NCBI GenBank assembly: GCA_028375605.1
Contig: JAONGR010000012.1
Coordinates: 1 to 40,119 of the forward strand
Direction of reading: 5' to 3'
From: Arcobacteraceae bacterium
Lineage (GTDB): Bacteria > Campylobacterota > Campylobacteria > Campylobacterales > Arcobacteraceae
DNA: 40,119 nucleotides
The notes beneath the pieces are model-generated. The model was not told the origin of the DNA. It ran no database searches and saw only the letters and a list, made by a program, of their open reading frames with translations. This document shows, piece by piece, positions 16,511 to 24,884 of the stretch (position 1 is its first letter; every line of letters begins with the position of its first letter). A program made the translations under genes and the position numbers.

Positions 16511-17459
16511 AAGTTTTGTAAGTGAATATAAGGTCTATTTAATTATAGGTCTCTTATTTGCTGTTTTGACTTATTGGTATTTTTGGTTAGCCACTATTGC
16601 AGACATTGGATATGTATTTCAATTTCTTTTACAAATAATGCAAGGAAATTTTACTGGACAAGTTGTTCCATTTGATACGTTAACACATCATCATCAAATG
16701 GAAGCAGCACTTTTTGGTCCAGAATATAATGCAATTGCACCCGAAGTAATTCGAGCATTTGAAGAAAGACAACATTTATTACCAATTGTATTTGCAGTTG
16801 AGTTTGTGTTATTTACAATTATGTTTATAGTTGCAAAAGGACGAAAACAAGCAAAAATAACTCGAAATGATGATATGTTTCAAGTTTATTCTATATTTCA
16901 AAGAATAGTATTGATGTTAAATATCATAATTATGATTTATCTATTTATCACAGGTTTTTCAATTACTTTTGGAAACTGGACAGGTGGTGGAGACATTGCT
17001 AGATTTATGAGATCAACACATGAAATAGTTGGAGTTGGATGGATACCAGTATGGTTAATTATGACTATTATTGCATTTAAAGACCATAAGTTTTTTGTGC
17101 GACCAAGTACAAAACTTTGTAATAAAATTTTCCTAAGAGGAAAATATGAAGCTATGAATAGAATAAATTACTATGCATATGTAGCTTTTGGATTTTTATT
17201 AGTTTTAAGTGGTTTTATTATTTGGTGGATGGCACCAGATGCTGCAACACATGCTCAAACGATTCAATTCAAGAGATTGATTTTATTTTTACATTTTATG
17301 GGAAGTGCGATTATTTCATTTTTTACATTTGAAACAGTTTATTCTTATTTCGTATCTGTAAAAGGATATATCCCTGGAGTAATAACTGGAAAATTACCAG
17401 TAGAGTATTTAGAACAGTTAAGACCTGACGTTTTAGAAGAAGAAAATTTAAGAAAATAA
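16500..17459 (+). CDS. fdhC: Formate dehydrogenase cytochrome b subunit
   Basis: 319 residues from ATG 16500, which overlaps the end of fdhB. A longer frame from 16407 runs within fdhB and adds a non-hydrophobic leader, so I reject it. At least four membrane helices are visible (VYLIIGLLFAVLTYWYFWL near the N-terminus, then IVLMLNIIIMIYLFITGF, VGWIPVWLIMTIIAF and YYAYVAFGFLLVLSGFIIWW). His residues at or near the helices (STHEIVG, LHFMGS) are likely haem b ligands. It anchors the complex and reduces menaquinone. A loop of about 100 residues between the first two helices is periplasmic. It ends the structural group; 89 bases with two hairpins follow. Confidence 0.9.
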   Translation: MQNKSFVSEYKVYLIIGLLFAVLTYWYFWLATIADIGYVFQFLLQIMQGNFTGQVVPFDTLTHHHQMEAALFGPEYNAIAPEVIRAFEERQHLLPIVFAVEFVLFTIMFIVAKGRKQAKITRNDDMFQVYSIFQRIVLMLNIIIMIYLFITGFSITFGNWTGGGDIARFMRSTHEIVGVGWIPVWLIMTIIAFKDHKFFVRPSTKLCNKIFLRGKYEAMNRINYYAYVAFGFLLVLSGFIIWWMAPDAATHAQTIQFKRLILFLHFMGSAIISFFTFETVYSYFVSVKGYIPGVITGKLPVEYLEQLRPDVLEEENLRK

Positions 17460-17470
17460 AAGAGTTGTAG

Positions 17471-17516
17471 TCAGACTTTGTAAAAAGTTTGATTTACTTT
17501 TCTTTTTAAAAAGTAA
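17471..17516 (+). other. Tandem hairpins between fdhC and fdhD
   Basis: The first hairpin pairs 17471-17479 with 17484-17492 (nine pairs, one G-U) around the GNRA-type loop GTAA. The second pairs TTACTTTT (17494-17501) with AAAAGTAA (17509-17516). They could end or protect the structural fdh mRNA and lower expression of the accessory genes that follow. A T-rich part lies within the second loop rather than after it, so termination would be partial. Confidence 0.5.
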
Positions 17517-17548
17517 TATGCAAAATTTACATATTAAAGGAAAAATAG

Positions 17549-18337
17549 ATGGATAATACCAAATATTTAAAGACAGTACTAATAGACAAACTTATTGAAA
17601 ATGAGGTTACCCAAGTAGAAGATGTGACTATCGATGAATCGAGATTAACACTATACTTAAACGGAGAAAAAACTATTTCAATGATGTGTATTCCTAAAGA
17701 TCAAGATGCTCATGCAATTGGTTTTTTGATGAGTGAAAATGTTATATCTTCATTAGCGGATATACATCAAATTGAGATAAAAGAAGATGGACTAAGAGTT
17801 GACGTTACAGCAACAATCAACGAAAACTCATTAGCAAATCTATATAAAGAAAAAACATTAGTAAGTGGTTGTGGAGGAGGAGTTACAGGAAATGATGAAA
17901 CAAGTTTAAAAATACCTTTTAATCAAACATCATTTAAAGTAACTCCTTACACAATTTCTTCAGAGATAAAAATATTTTATCGAGAAAGTGAACTGTATGA
18001 ATTAACAGGTTGTGTGCATAAGGCTATGATATATTTACTTGATGGAAGTACAATATCAGCAGAAGATATAGGTAGGCATAATGCAATTGATAAAGTAGTA
18101 GGGAAGTGTAAATTACAAAAACTAGATACTACTAAATCTATTTTATTTGTTTCTGGAAGATTGAGTTCTGAGATGGTTACAAAAGCAGTAATGCATAGAG
18201 TTCCAATTATAGTGTCACGTACGGCACCCACATATTTAGGTGTACAAACTGCACATAAACATGGGATTACACTTATTGGATTTGCAAGAGGTAAGAAGAT
18301 GAATGTTTATACTCATGCAGGAAGAATTGATGTCTAG
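17549..18337 (+). CDS. fdhD: Formate dehydrogenase sulfur carrier/sulfurtransferase FdhD
   Basis: 262 residues with the FdhD signatures CVHKAMI (Cys155), EDIGRHNAIDKVVG, SGRLSSEMVTKA and SRTAPTYLGV. In E. coli, FdhD moves sulfur from the desulfurase IscS to the molybdenum cofactor of FDH and is essential for activity. The E. coli enzyme uses a CxxC pair in a mobile loop; here the loop reads SGCGGG with only Cys108, so a single-Cys mechanism is implied. Start ATG 17549 has AAAGGA upstream. Its 3' end overlaps the next gene by 8 bases, linking it to the repeat Cys protein and ModE. Confidence 0.93.
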   Translation: MDNTKYLKTVLIDKLIENEVTQVEDVTIDESRLTLYLNGEKTISMMCIPKDQDAHAIGFLMSENVISSLADIHQIEIKEDGLRVDVTATINENSLANLYKEKTLVSGCGGGVTGNDETSLKIPFNQTSFKVTPYTISSEIKIFYRESELYELTGCVHKAMIYLLDGSTISAEDIGRHNAIDKVVGKCKLQKLDTTKSILFVSGRLSSEMVTKAVMHRVPIIVSRTAPTYLGVQTAHKHGITLIGFARGKKMNVYTHAGRIDV

Positions 18338-18752
18338 TTCTGATGATATATCGACTATTAAATTAGATCAAAAAGATGAGGATATTGTAAAAAGTTATTT
18401 AGATACTGATGGTAAGTTGTCATGTTTAAAAGCTTTTACAGTTGCTCGAAAAATCAAACATGATGTATCACAGATGTCTATGATTACAAAAAGTATGGGA
18501 ATAAAGATATCTAATTGTGAGCTTAGTGTATTTGGGAATTTAAATTTTTCAGATAAAGATCAAAGTATCTATGAAAATTTAGAAAAAAACTATGTAGGTA
18601 CTAAAAACATTGATTGTAAAGGGTACTGGGATGAAGCGAAAACTTCGTCATTACATAAAGTAGGTTCTACAGTTAAAAATAGTGATTTGGAAGTGATAAA
18701 TTGTCAACTAGGATGTTTTAAAGAAAAAAAAGGAAAAAAGAATGGAAGTTAA
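18330..18752 (+). CDS. Cys-motif protein with internal repeat, between fdhD and modE
   Basis: 140 residues from ATG 18330, which overlaps the fdhD stop; an upstream ATG at 18303 would only lengthen the overlap. I do not recognise a named family. Two copies of a module of about 40 residues are visible: Cys32 to GIKISNCELSVFG (Cys63), and Cys96 to DLEVINCQLGCFK (Cys125, Cys129). Each begins with a Cys and ends with a [IV]-x-N-C-x-L-x-x-F segment. A related 'IKIxxCQLGCF' motif is, from memory, found in proteins near molybdenum genes elsewhere. Tight overlap with fdhD and modE suggests a role in cofactor sulfuration or metal sensing. No signal peptide. Confidence 0.7.
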   Translation: MSSSDDISTIKLDQKDEDIVKSYLDTDGKLSCLKAFTVARKIKHDVSQMSMITKSMGIKISNCELSVFGNLNFSDKDQSIYENLEKNYVGTKNIDCKGYWDEAKTSSLHKVGSTVKNSDLEVINCQLGCFKEKKGKKNGS

Positions 18753-19107
18753 AGTTAAAGTTTGGATTGAAGATGATAAAAATAATTTAGTATTTGGTGG
18801 TGGTAAAACTGAAATATTAGAACAAATAAGAGAAACAGGCTCTATTGCTGAAGCTTCACAAAAGATTGGATTGAGTTATAAAAAAGCTTGGACACATATT
18901 CAAATACTTGAAAAATATATTGAAGATTCATTAGTTATCAAACAAAAAGGTGGCGGAGAGCAAGGTGGAACAAAATTGACTCCAAAAGCAGTTGAAATAA
19001 TTGACAATTATAAATTATTACAACAAGATGTAAGAGAATTTACAAAGCAAAGATTTACTGAGCTTTTTGAAAATAGTGAAACAGATATCTTAAATTTAAA
19101 GAACTAA
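18742..19107 (+). CDS. modE: ModE-type regulator, DNA-binding domain only
   Basis: 121 residues. The N-terminal winged helix matches ModE (EILEQIRETGSIAEASQKIG, then YKKAWTHIQ, then KGGGEQGGTKLT). The C-terminal molybdate-binding (Mop/TOBE) domains of E. coli ModE are absent, as reported for C. jejuni ModE, which still responds to molybdate. It probably represses transport or cofactor genes when molybdate or tungstate is plentiful. It overlaps the previous gene by 11 bases, and the desulfurase-like gene follows after 3 bases. Confidence 0.88.
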   Translation: MEVKVKVWIEDDKNNLVFGGGKTEILEQIRETGSIAEASQKIGLSYKKAWTHIQILEKYIEDSLVIKQKGGGEQGGTKLTPKAVEIIDNYKLLQQDVREFTKQRFTELFENSETDILNLKN

Positions 19108-19110
19108 TAT

Positions 19111-20091
19111 ATGATTAAATTAAATGTAGCTCATTATCCAACTATAGAAGATATAAATATATCAAAAGAATATTCTTTAGATATATTAAAAAATAATGAG
19201 TTGTATTATGATGTTAAAAAAAGTTTTTTAGATAAATATTCTTTTTCTAATTTACTTACATTTTCTTTTAACCCTAATGGGTTTTTGAGCTTACTTTGTG
19301 AACTTAAAAATAAAGGTAAGGTTGCTATTTCTGTTGGTGAAACAAATGCGGTAGTTGAAGCTGGGAAATTGTACGAAAAACTCGGATTTGAAGTAATTTG
19401 GATTGGTTTAAATAAAAATGGTTCTGTAAATTTTGAAGACATTATAGACCAAGATATTAGTTTTTTATTTATCTCATCTTATGTGATGGATACTTTTGTA
19501 AAAACAGATTTGGAAGAGATAAGAAAAACTACTAATGCAATAATTATCTCAAATGCAACAGTTGAATATGATATCTCTAGTGATGTAATATATTTTGATC
19601 CTTATAAACTTGTGGGCTCTAATACTTCTGGTGTAATTTTACATAACGAATTATTTACAGATCAAGCTATTGGTTATATAGATAATATTGCTTTATATTT
19701 GATAACTAATATGTTAAAAAAACAAAAGTTTACCACAACATTAAAAAGCAAATTTAAAAAGAAACTAGAAGAAGTATTTGATAGTGATATTTATTATTTT
19801 GTCAATGATACCTTAACTCTAGGTTTTACATTGCATATTGCACTTAAAGGGATAAAAGCTCGAGAACTCATAAGAACATTATCTTTGGATGAAATACTTA
19901 TTACAAATGGGGAAGGGTGTTCGTTAGGATTATCGCAACCTTCAAAAATTATTCAAGCAATGGGATATGATGAAGAGATTAGTAGAAATGGTATTAGTCT
20001 TTCTTTTAGCCAAGACTTAGATGATACAAATATAGAAAAAGTGTGCAAACTTTTTTATAGAAGATATAGACAAATAAAGGTACTAACATGA
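19111..20091 (+). CDS. Divergent cysteine-desulfurase (NifS-like) homologue, copy 1
   Basis: 326 residues, a fold-type I PLP enzyme of the aminotransferase class V group. Comparing with NifS/IscS, the PLP lysine is kept (Lys166 in DPYKLVGS) and so is the catalytic cysteine loop (Cys270 in NGEGCSLG, followed by QPSKIIQAMG, like 'PSHVLxAMG'). However, the PLP-stacking His of the 'EHNA' motif is Thr (GETNAV), the 'SxHK' His is Tyr, and the Asp/Gln pair near the cofactor has become ISNAT. The N-terminal 'NAATTP' segment is also missing. A specialised sulfur or selenium donor for FdhD/FdhA is suggested by its place between modE and moeA. A paralogue lies at 24885. Family assignment is confident, activity is not. 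Confidence 0.78.
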   Translation: MIKLNVAHYPTIEDINISKEYSLDILKNNELYYDVKKSFLDKYSFSNLLTFSFNPNGFLSLLCELKNKGKVAISVGETNAVVEAGKLYEKLGFEVIWIGLNKNGSVNFEDIIDQDISFLFISSYVMDTFVKTDLEEIRKTTNAIIISNATVEYDISSDVIYFDPYKLVGSNTSGVILHNELFTDQAIGYIDNIALYLITNMLKKQKFTTTLKSKFKKKLEEVFDSDIYYFVNDTLTLGFTLHIALKGIKARELIRTLSLDEILITNGEGCSLGLSQPSKIIQAMGYDEEISRNGISLSFSQDLDDTNIEKVCKLFYRRYRQIKVLT

Positions 20092-21323
20092 AAAAATTAA
20101 CGTATTTAGATTATAAAGACGCAGTAAAGACAAGTCTTGAAAATGTAAAAATAACACAAAAAGTAGAATATATTCCATTAGAAAATGCTATCGGAAGAAT
20201 CCTATCTTCAGATATAAATTGTAAAAAGAATATGCCAGCTTTTAATAACTCGGCAATGGATGGATTTGCTTTTAAAGCAAGTGATGCAGGGAAAAAATTA
20301 AAAATATTAAATGTTATATTTGCGGGAGATAATTCAATAGCCAAAATAAATGATGGTGAATGTTATAAAATCATGACAGGTGCTATGATTCCTGATGGAG
20401 CAGATACAATTATCCCTGTAGAAAATACGATCTTTTTTAATGATGAGATTATGGAACTACCTCAAAATATACGAAAAGGTGATCATTACCGTGTTAAAGG
20501 AGAGGAGTATGAAGAAGGTATTTCTATTTTTAGTAAAGGTGAAGTTATAAATTCCGGTATGGTTGCAATTCTTGCTAGTCAAGGTATCACTATGGTGGAA
20601 GTATTTGTAAAATTAAATATTGCAGTTTTATCAACAGGAAATGAACTTAAAGAACCTTGGGAAAATGCAGAAGATTATCAGATATATAATTCAAATTCAT
20701 ATGCAATTACATCTATGTTAAAAGAGCATAATTTTGAAGCTAGTTATATAGGTGTTATTCCTGATACTTTAGAAGACTCTATAAAATTTATCGAAAATTT
20801 AAAATCATATGATGTTGTAATTACAACTGGTGGTATATCTATGGGTGATGCTGATTTTGTTGCTGAGGCATTTACAAAAAATGGTCTTGAGGTATTATTT
20901 CATGGTGTAAATGTTAAACCTGGACGACCTACAATGATGGGAATGATGGATAATACTTATGTAATGGCAATGCCTGGAAATCCATTAACAGCACTTATAA
21001 ATACATATCTTTTATCTTTACCAATTATTTATAAGAGTAGTGGAGCTAGTAATTATTACTATGATTTTGTATTAGCAAAAAATAATAAGGAGTTTAAAGT
21101 AAAAAAAGGACGAGCAAATGTTGTTCTCGGTAATTTAGTAAATGGTGAATTTACAGTAACAAAAGAGAATAAGTATGGTTCAGGAATGTTGGCACCACTT
21201 ACACTTAGTAATTGTGTGATGATAACACTTGATAATAAAGATTTTGTAAATGAAGATGAGATTATTAAAGTAATCCCATTTGGATTGAAACTAAATAAAT
21301 CTGCATCAAATATATATAACTAA
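20088..21323 (+). CDS. moeA: Molybdopterin molybdenumtransferase MoeA
   Basis: 411 residues, the normal MoeA length. MoeA inserts molybdate (or tungstate) into adenylated molybdopterin, the last step before nucleotide addition. Signatures are FNNSAMDGFAFK, YKIMTGAMIPDGADTIIPVE, LSTGNEL, NSNSY and TTGGISMGDADFV followed by VKPGRPTMMG and AMPGNPLTALI. It overlaps the desulfurase-like gene by 4 bases and precedes tupA by 13 bases, so metal import and insertion are co-expressed. Being beside tungstate import, it may be a tungsten-preferring MoeA; sequence alone does not settle this. Confidence 0.95.
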   Translation: MKKLTYLDYKDAVKTSLENVKITQKVEYIPLENAIGRILSSDINCKKNMPAFNNSAMDGFAFKASDAGKKLKILNVIFAGDNSIAKINDGECYKIMTGAMIPDGADTIIPVENTIFFNDEIMELPQNIRKGDHYRVKGEEYEEGISIFSKGEVINSGMVAILASQGITMVEVFVKLNIAVLSTGNELKEPWENAEDYQIYNSNSYAITSMLKEHNFEASYIGVIPDTLEDSIKFIENLKSYDVVITTGGISMGDADFVAEAFTKNGLEVLFHGVNVKPGRPTMMGMMDNTYVMAMPGNPLTALINTYLLSLPIIYKSSGASNYYYDFVLAKNNKEFKVKKGRANVVLGNLVNGEFTVTKENKYGSGMLAPLTLSNCVMITLDNKDFVNEDEIIKVIPFGLKLNKSASNIYN

Positions 21324-21336
21324 AAAAGGAAAATAA

Positions 21337-22155
21337 ATGAAATTAAATAAATTAACACTACTAGCGGCAACTCTTGTATTAACTACTTCACTTCAAGCAA
21401 AAGATGCCTTAATGATGGCAACAACAACAAGTACAGATAATACAGGATTATTAGATTATTTAGCTCCAATATTTAAATCTGAAACAGGAACAACACTTAA
21501 ATGGGTAGCAACGGGAACAGGTAAGGCTTTAAAAATGGGTGCTAATTGTGATGTAGATATTTTATTTGTTCACGCTCCTGCTTCTGAAAAAAAGTTTGTA
21601 AATAGTGGTGCAGGTGTAGATAGAAAACAAGTTATGTATAACGATTTTGTTATTGTTGGACCTAAAAAAGACCCTGCTCATGTTATGGGTATGACACCTA
21701 GTTCTGCATTGAAAAAGATTCAAGAAGAAAAAGCAAACTTTTTTTCAAGAGGTGATAATTCAGGTACAAATAAAAAAGAGATATCTTTATGGAAAAAAGC
21801 AGATGTCGCTACTCCTGATACTGCAAAATGGTACGTACAAACGGGTCAAGGAATGTTAAGAACTTTAAATATGGCATCTGAAAAATCTGGATATTCTATG
21901 ACAGATAGAGGAACTTGGATTAAGTATATGTCACAAAAAGGTGATAAAAATACAATGAAAGTTGTTGTTGAAGGTGATAAAAGTTTATTTAATCAATATT
22001 CAGTAGTAACAATCAATAAAGCTAAATGTTCAAATGTGAATCCTAAATTAGCAAAAGTTTTTACAAAATGGATTGTAGCTCCAAAAACACAAAAAACAAT
22101 AGCTGATTTTAGACTTTTAAATCAAGCATTATTTATACCAAATGCAAATAAGTAA
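21337..22155 (+). CDS. tupA: Tungstate-binding periplasmic protein TupA
   Basis: 272 residues with a signal peptide (cleavage after SLQA, near residue 21). The TupA anion-binding signature TTTSTDNTGLL lies at 29-39, with the later CDVDILFVHAPASE and SRGDNSGTNKKE. TupA binds tungstate very tightly and feeds TupB/TupC; C. jejuni TupA supports FDH activity. AAAGGA precedes the start. The gene sits directly after moeA, with tupB 36 bases downstream. Confidence 0.92.
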   Translation: MKLNKLTLLAATLVLTTSLQAKDALMMATTTSTDNTGLLDYLAPIFKSETGTTLKWVATGTGKALKMGANCDVDILFVHAPASEKKFVNSGAGVDRKQVMYNDFVIVGPKKDPAHVMGMTPSSALKKIQEEKANFFSRGDNSGTNKKEISLWKKADVATPDTAKWYVQTGQGMLRTLNMASEKSGYSMTDRGTWIKYMSQKGDKNTMKVVVEGDKSLFNQYSVVTINKAKCSNVNPKLAKVFTKWIVAPKTQKTIADFRLLNQALFIPNANK

Positions 22156-22191
22156 GCGATAAAAATTTATGAGAAATAAGGCAAGTATTTA

Positions 22192-22887
22192 ATGAATCTC
22201 TTTACAGATGGCTTTGATCAAGCAATAGATTTACTAATTTCTGGAAATACGAGTGTATATTCAGCGATTAGTACAACTATTACCGTTTCATCATGGTCTT
22301 TAATGATTAGTTTATTGATTGGTCTTCCTCTTGGGTTTGCTTTGGGATATTATAGTTTTCCAGGCAAATCTATTGTAAGAACATTGGTTGATACTCTTTT
22401 AGCCTTACCAACAGTAGTTATAGGTCTTATTGCTTATACCATGTTATCTCAAGCAGGACCGTTAGGTGAATATAACTTACTCTTTTCTCAAGAAGCAATA
22501 ATAATAGGTCAAATTGTTTTAGGTTTACCTATTATTATCGCTTTAACTGCAACACAAGTTGAGTCTGTAGATAAACGATTATATTCATCATTAAAAGGTC
22601 TTGGTGCTCATTCCTTTCAGATTTTAACAGCTACACTTATTGAAGCTAGATTTGGAATAATGACAGCAGCTATGACTGCTTATGGAAGAATTATCACTGA
22701 GATTGGTATCTCTATGATGGTTGGTGGTAACATAAAATATCACACTAGAACAGTTACAACTGCAATTGCACTTGAAACTGGTAAAGGTGAATTTGTTACT
22801 GGTATTGCTTTAGGTTTAGTTTTATTTGCAGTTGCTTTGATTGTTAATATCGCTTTATCTATGTTAAAAAGGAGCTGGACTCAGTGA
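22192..22887 (+). CDS. tupB: Tungstate ABC permease TupB
   Basis: 231 residues, about five to six membrane helices, with the permease loop LYSSLKGLGAHSFQILTATL and the following EIGISMMVGGN typical of TupB/WtpB proteins. It forms the channel for tungstate. The next gene, tupC, overlaps by 4 bases. The start ATG 22192 is preceded by a moderate AAGG-type site. Confidence 0.92.
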   Translation: MNLFTDGFDQAIDLLISGNTSVYSAISTTITVSSWSLMISLLIGLPLGFALGYYSFPGKSIVRTLVDTLLALPTVVIGLIAYTMLSQAGPLGEYNLLFSQEAIIIGQIVLGLPIIIALTATQVESVDKRLYSSLKGLGAHSFQILTATLIEARFGIMTAAMTAYGRIITEIGISMMVGGNIKYHTRTVTTAIALETGKGEFVTGIALGLVLFAVALIVNIALSMLKRSWTQ

Positions 22888-23906
22888 GTTGTTTATATAA
22901 ACTTCAAAATATCGAACAATATTATGATGGTAAAAAAGTACTCAATATAGATAATCTAACTTTAGATGATAATCAAATTATTGGTTTATTTGGTCCAAAT
23001 GGAAGTGGTAAGTCTACTTTACTTTCAATTTTATCTTTTATCAATAAACCAACTTCTGGAGAAGTGTCCTTTAATGGGATAGAAAATAATAATCTTTCCT
23101 TGGATGAGAGACATAGTATCGTTATACTTCCTCAAAATCCATATCTTTTAAAACGTAGTGTATATGATAATATTACTTATGGGTTAAAGCTTAGAAAAGA
23201 TATTGATAATTTAGATGAAAAAGTGGAAGAAGCGTTAAATTTAGTTGGACTTGATATCTCTTTTTCAAGTAGAAAATGGTCTGCACTTTCAGGTGGAGAA
23301 GCTCAAAGAGTTGCACTTGCAGCTAGACTTATATTGAAACCAAAAGTATTAATCTTAGACGAACCAACCTCTGGAGTTGATACAAATTCAGCACAACTAA
23401 TAAAAGAAGCAGTACTTCAAGCCAAACAAAAATATAACACAACTATACTTATCTCAAGTCATGACCATAATTGGTTAAATCATATTTGTGATAAACGTAT
23501 TGCTTTGTTTCAAGGAGAATTAGTGCAAAGTGGTAGTGTAAATCTTTTGTTTGCTCCATGGGAAAGAAACGAGAATAATAATCTAGTAAAAGTATTTATG
23601 GATGGGCAAGAACTTGTTATTCAAAATAGTGGAGAGAAAAAAAGAGATTGTGTAGTTATGATAAACTCCGAATATATTACTATTTGTAAAAAAGGATGTG
23701 ATTATATGATAAACCAAGATACACTAATGGGTAAAATATCATCAATACATCAAGAATCTTCAAGTGATTGTTTATTAGTTGATTTTGTTGTATCAGGAGT
23801 TAGTTTTGTGTGTAAATTGACAAGAGAAGAGATGACAGAACAAGGACTATTACCGGGAGATAAGATAAATATAAATATAGATACTACTGAAGTAAGTTGG
23901 ATTTGA
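22884..23906 (+). CDS. tupC: Tungstate ABC ATPase TupC with C-terminal oxyanion domain
   Basis: 340 residues, starting with GTG. The ATPase part has Walker A GPNGSGKSTLL, signature LSGGEAQR, Walker B VLILDEPTSGVD and the switch His in SSHDHNWL. The last 110 residues resemble TOBE/Mop-type domains (ITICKKGCDYMIN, LMGKISSIHQES), which in related molybdate ATPases bind the anion and inhibit transport. This could compensate for the missing Mop domain of the short ModE nearby. It ends the long co-directional block; a small ATACT-TTT-AGTAT hairpin lies just after its stop. Confidence 0.9.
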   Translation: MSCLYKLQNIEQYYDGKKVLNIDNLTLDDNQIIGLFGPNGSGKSTLLSILSFINKPTSGEVSFNGIENNNLSLDERHSIVILPQNPYLLKRSVYDNITYGLKLRKDIDNLDEKVEEALNLVGLDISFSSRKWSALSGGEAQRVALAARLILKPKVLILDEPTSGVDTNSAQLIKEAVLQAKQKYNTTILISSHDHNWLNHICDKRIALFQGELVQSGSVNLLFAPWERNENNNLVKVFMDGQELVIQNSGEKKRDCVVMINSEYITICKKGCDYMINQDTLMGKISSIHQESSSDCLLVDFVVSGVSFVCKLTREEMTEQGLLPGDKININIDTTEVSWI

Positions 23907-23963
23907 TTTATAATACTTTTAGTATCTTTTGATATAGTTGTCTGTAATATTTAAGGTACTCAT

Positions 23964-24707
23964 ATGGAAATAAATTTTATTTTAGTTTTAGCAATTATCG
24001 TATTTTTTGCTTCTATTGTTCATGGAAGTATTGGTTTTGGTTTTGGTATGATAGCTACACCTTTAATTGCAATATATTCAGATTTACAAACAGCAATAAT
24101 CTTTTTGCTTTTACCAACTATGATAGTAAATATTATAAGTATATCAAGCGAAGGTAAATTTTTTGAAGCTTTAAAAAAGTTTTGGTTTATCATCTTTCTT
24201 ATGGTAATTGGAAGTTCCTTAGGTACTCTTTTATTATTATATTCAAATTCTGAAATTTTCAAACTGTTATTAGCTTTTATTATTTTAGTTTATTTAGTAC
24301 AATCTTTTATAAAAATAGAGGCCTCTTTTGTATCTAAATATGCTAAAACATCAACATATGGTTTAGGTCTTATAGGTGGAGTTTTTTCAGGATTAACAAA
24401 TGTAGTTGCACCATTAATGATTATGTATACTTTAGAATTGAAATACTCTAGAAAAGATACTGTACAGTTATCAAATCTATGTTTTTTATTTACAAAGATA
24501 GGACAAATAATTGTCTTTGTATATTTTGCTACTTTTACTGTTGATACATTAGAATTGTCACTTATTTCTATTATAGTAGTTTTATTTGGTATGTTTTTAG
24601 GTATTAAGATAAAAAAACGTATTGACGCAAAATTTTATACAAAAATATTACAAGTCTTATTATTTATAATTGCTTGTATATTGATATTTCAAGTAGTGTT
24701 TTTTTAA
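23964..24707 (+). CDS. TauE/SafE (TSUP) family anion permease
   Basis: 247 residues with about eight membrane helices and the family's duplicated pattern: SIVHGSIGFGFGMIATPL near the N-terminus and GLIGGVFSGLTNVVAPLMIMY in the second half. TSUP proteins move sulfite, sulfoacetate and related sulfur anions, usually outward. It has its own TATAAT (23909-23914) just after tupC. Being between tupC and a desulfurase homologue hints at sulfur-anion handling for the same pathway, but this is inference. Confidence 0.8.
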   Translation: MEINFILVLAIIVFFASIVHGSIGFGFGMIATPLIAIYSDLQTAIIFLLLPTMIVNIISISSEGKFFEALKKFWFIIFLMVIGSSLGTLLLLYSNSEIFKLLLAFIILVYLVQSFIKIEASFVSKYAKTSTYGLGLIGGVFSGLTNVVAPLMIMYTLELKYSRKDTVQLSNLCFLFTKIGQIIVFVYFATFTVDTLELSLISIIVVLFGMFLGIKIKKRIDAKFYTKILQVLLFIIACILIFQVVFF

Positions 24708-24832
24708 AGGAAAATTATTAATTGATATTGGGAAATGTAAATCTAAAGCTTGAAAGTGAATAGTAATTCAAATATTTGTAATCAAAATCACCTTTTTGTA
24801 GTGTTCTGGATAATGAATACGATAAAAACTGC

Positions 24833-24838
24833 TATAAT
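24833..24838 (+). promoter_or_regulatory. Likely -10 box for the second desulfurase-like gene
   Basis: TATAAT in the context TGCTATAAT, 46 bases before ATG 24885, within a 177-base gap after the TauE-like gene. No other feature is clear in that gap. Similar TGCTATAAT or TGCTACAAT boxes precede the class I fumarase and chemoreceptor genes. Confidence 0.5.
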
Positions 24839-24884
24839 AAGAAATAAAAATGAATTTATTCAGAGTTAAGTAGGGTATCTTGAA

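Noticed and set aside
24708-24884. Riboswitch or small RNA in the gap before the second desulfurase-like gene
   Set aside because: Only a promoter-like TATAAT is clear; no convincing stem structure was found by eye.
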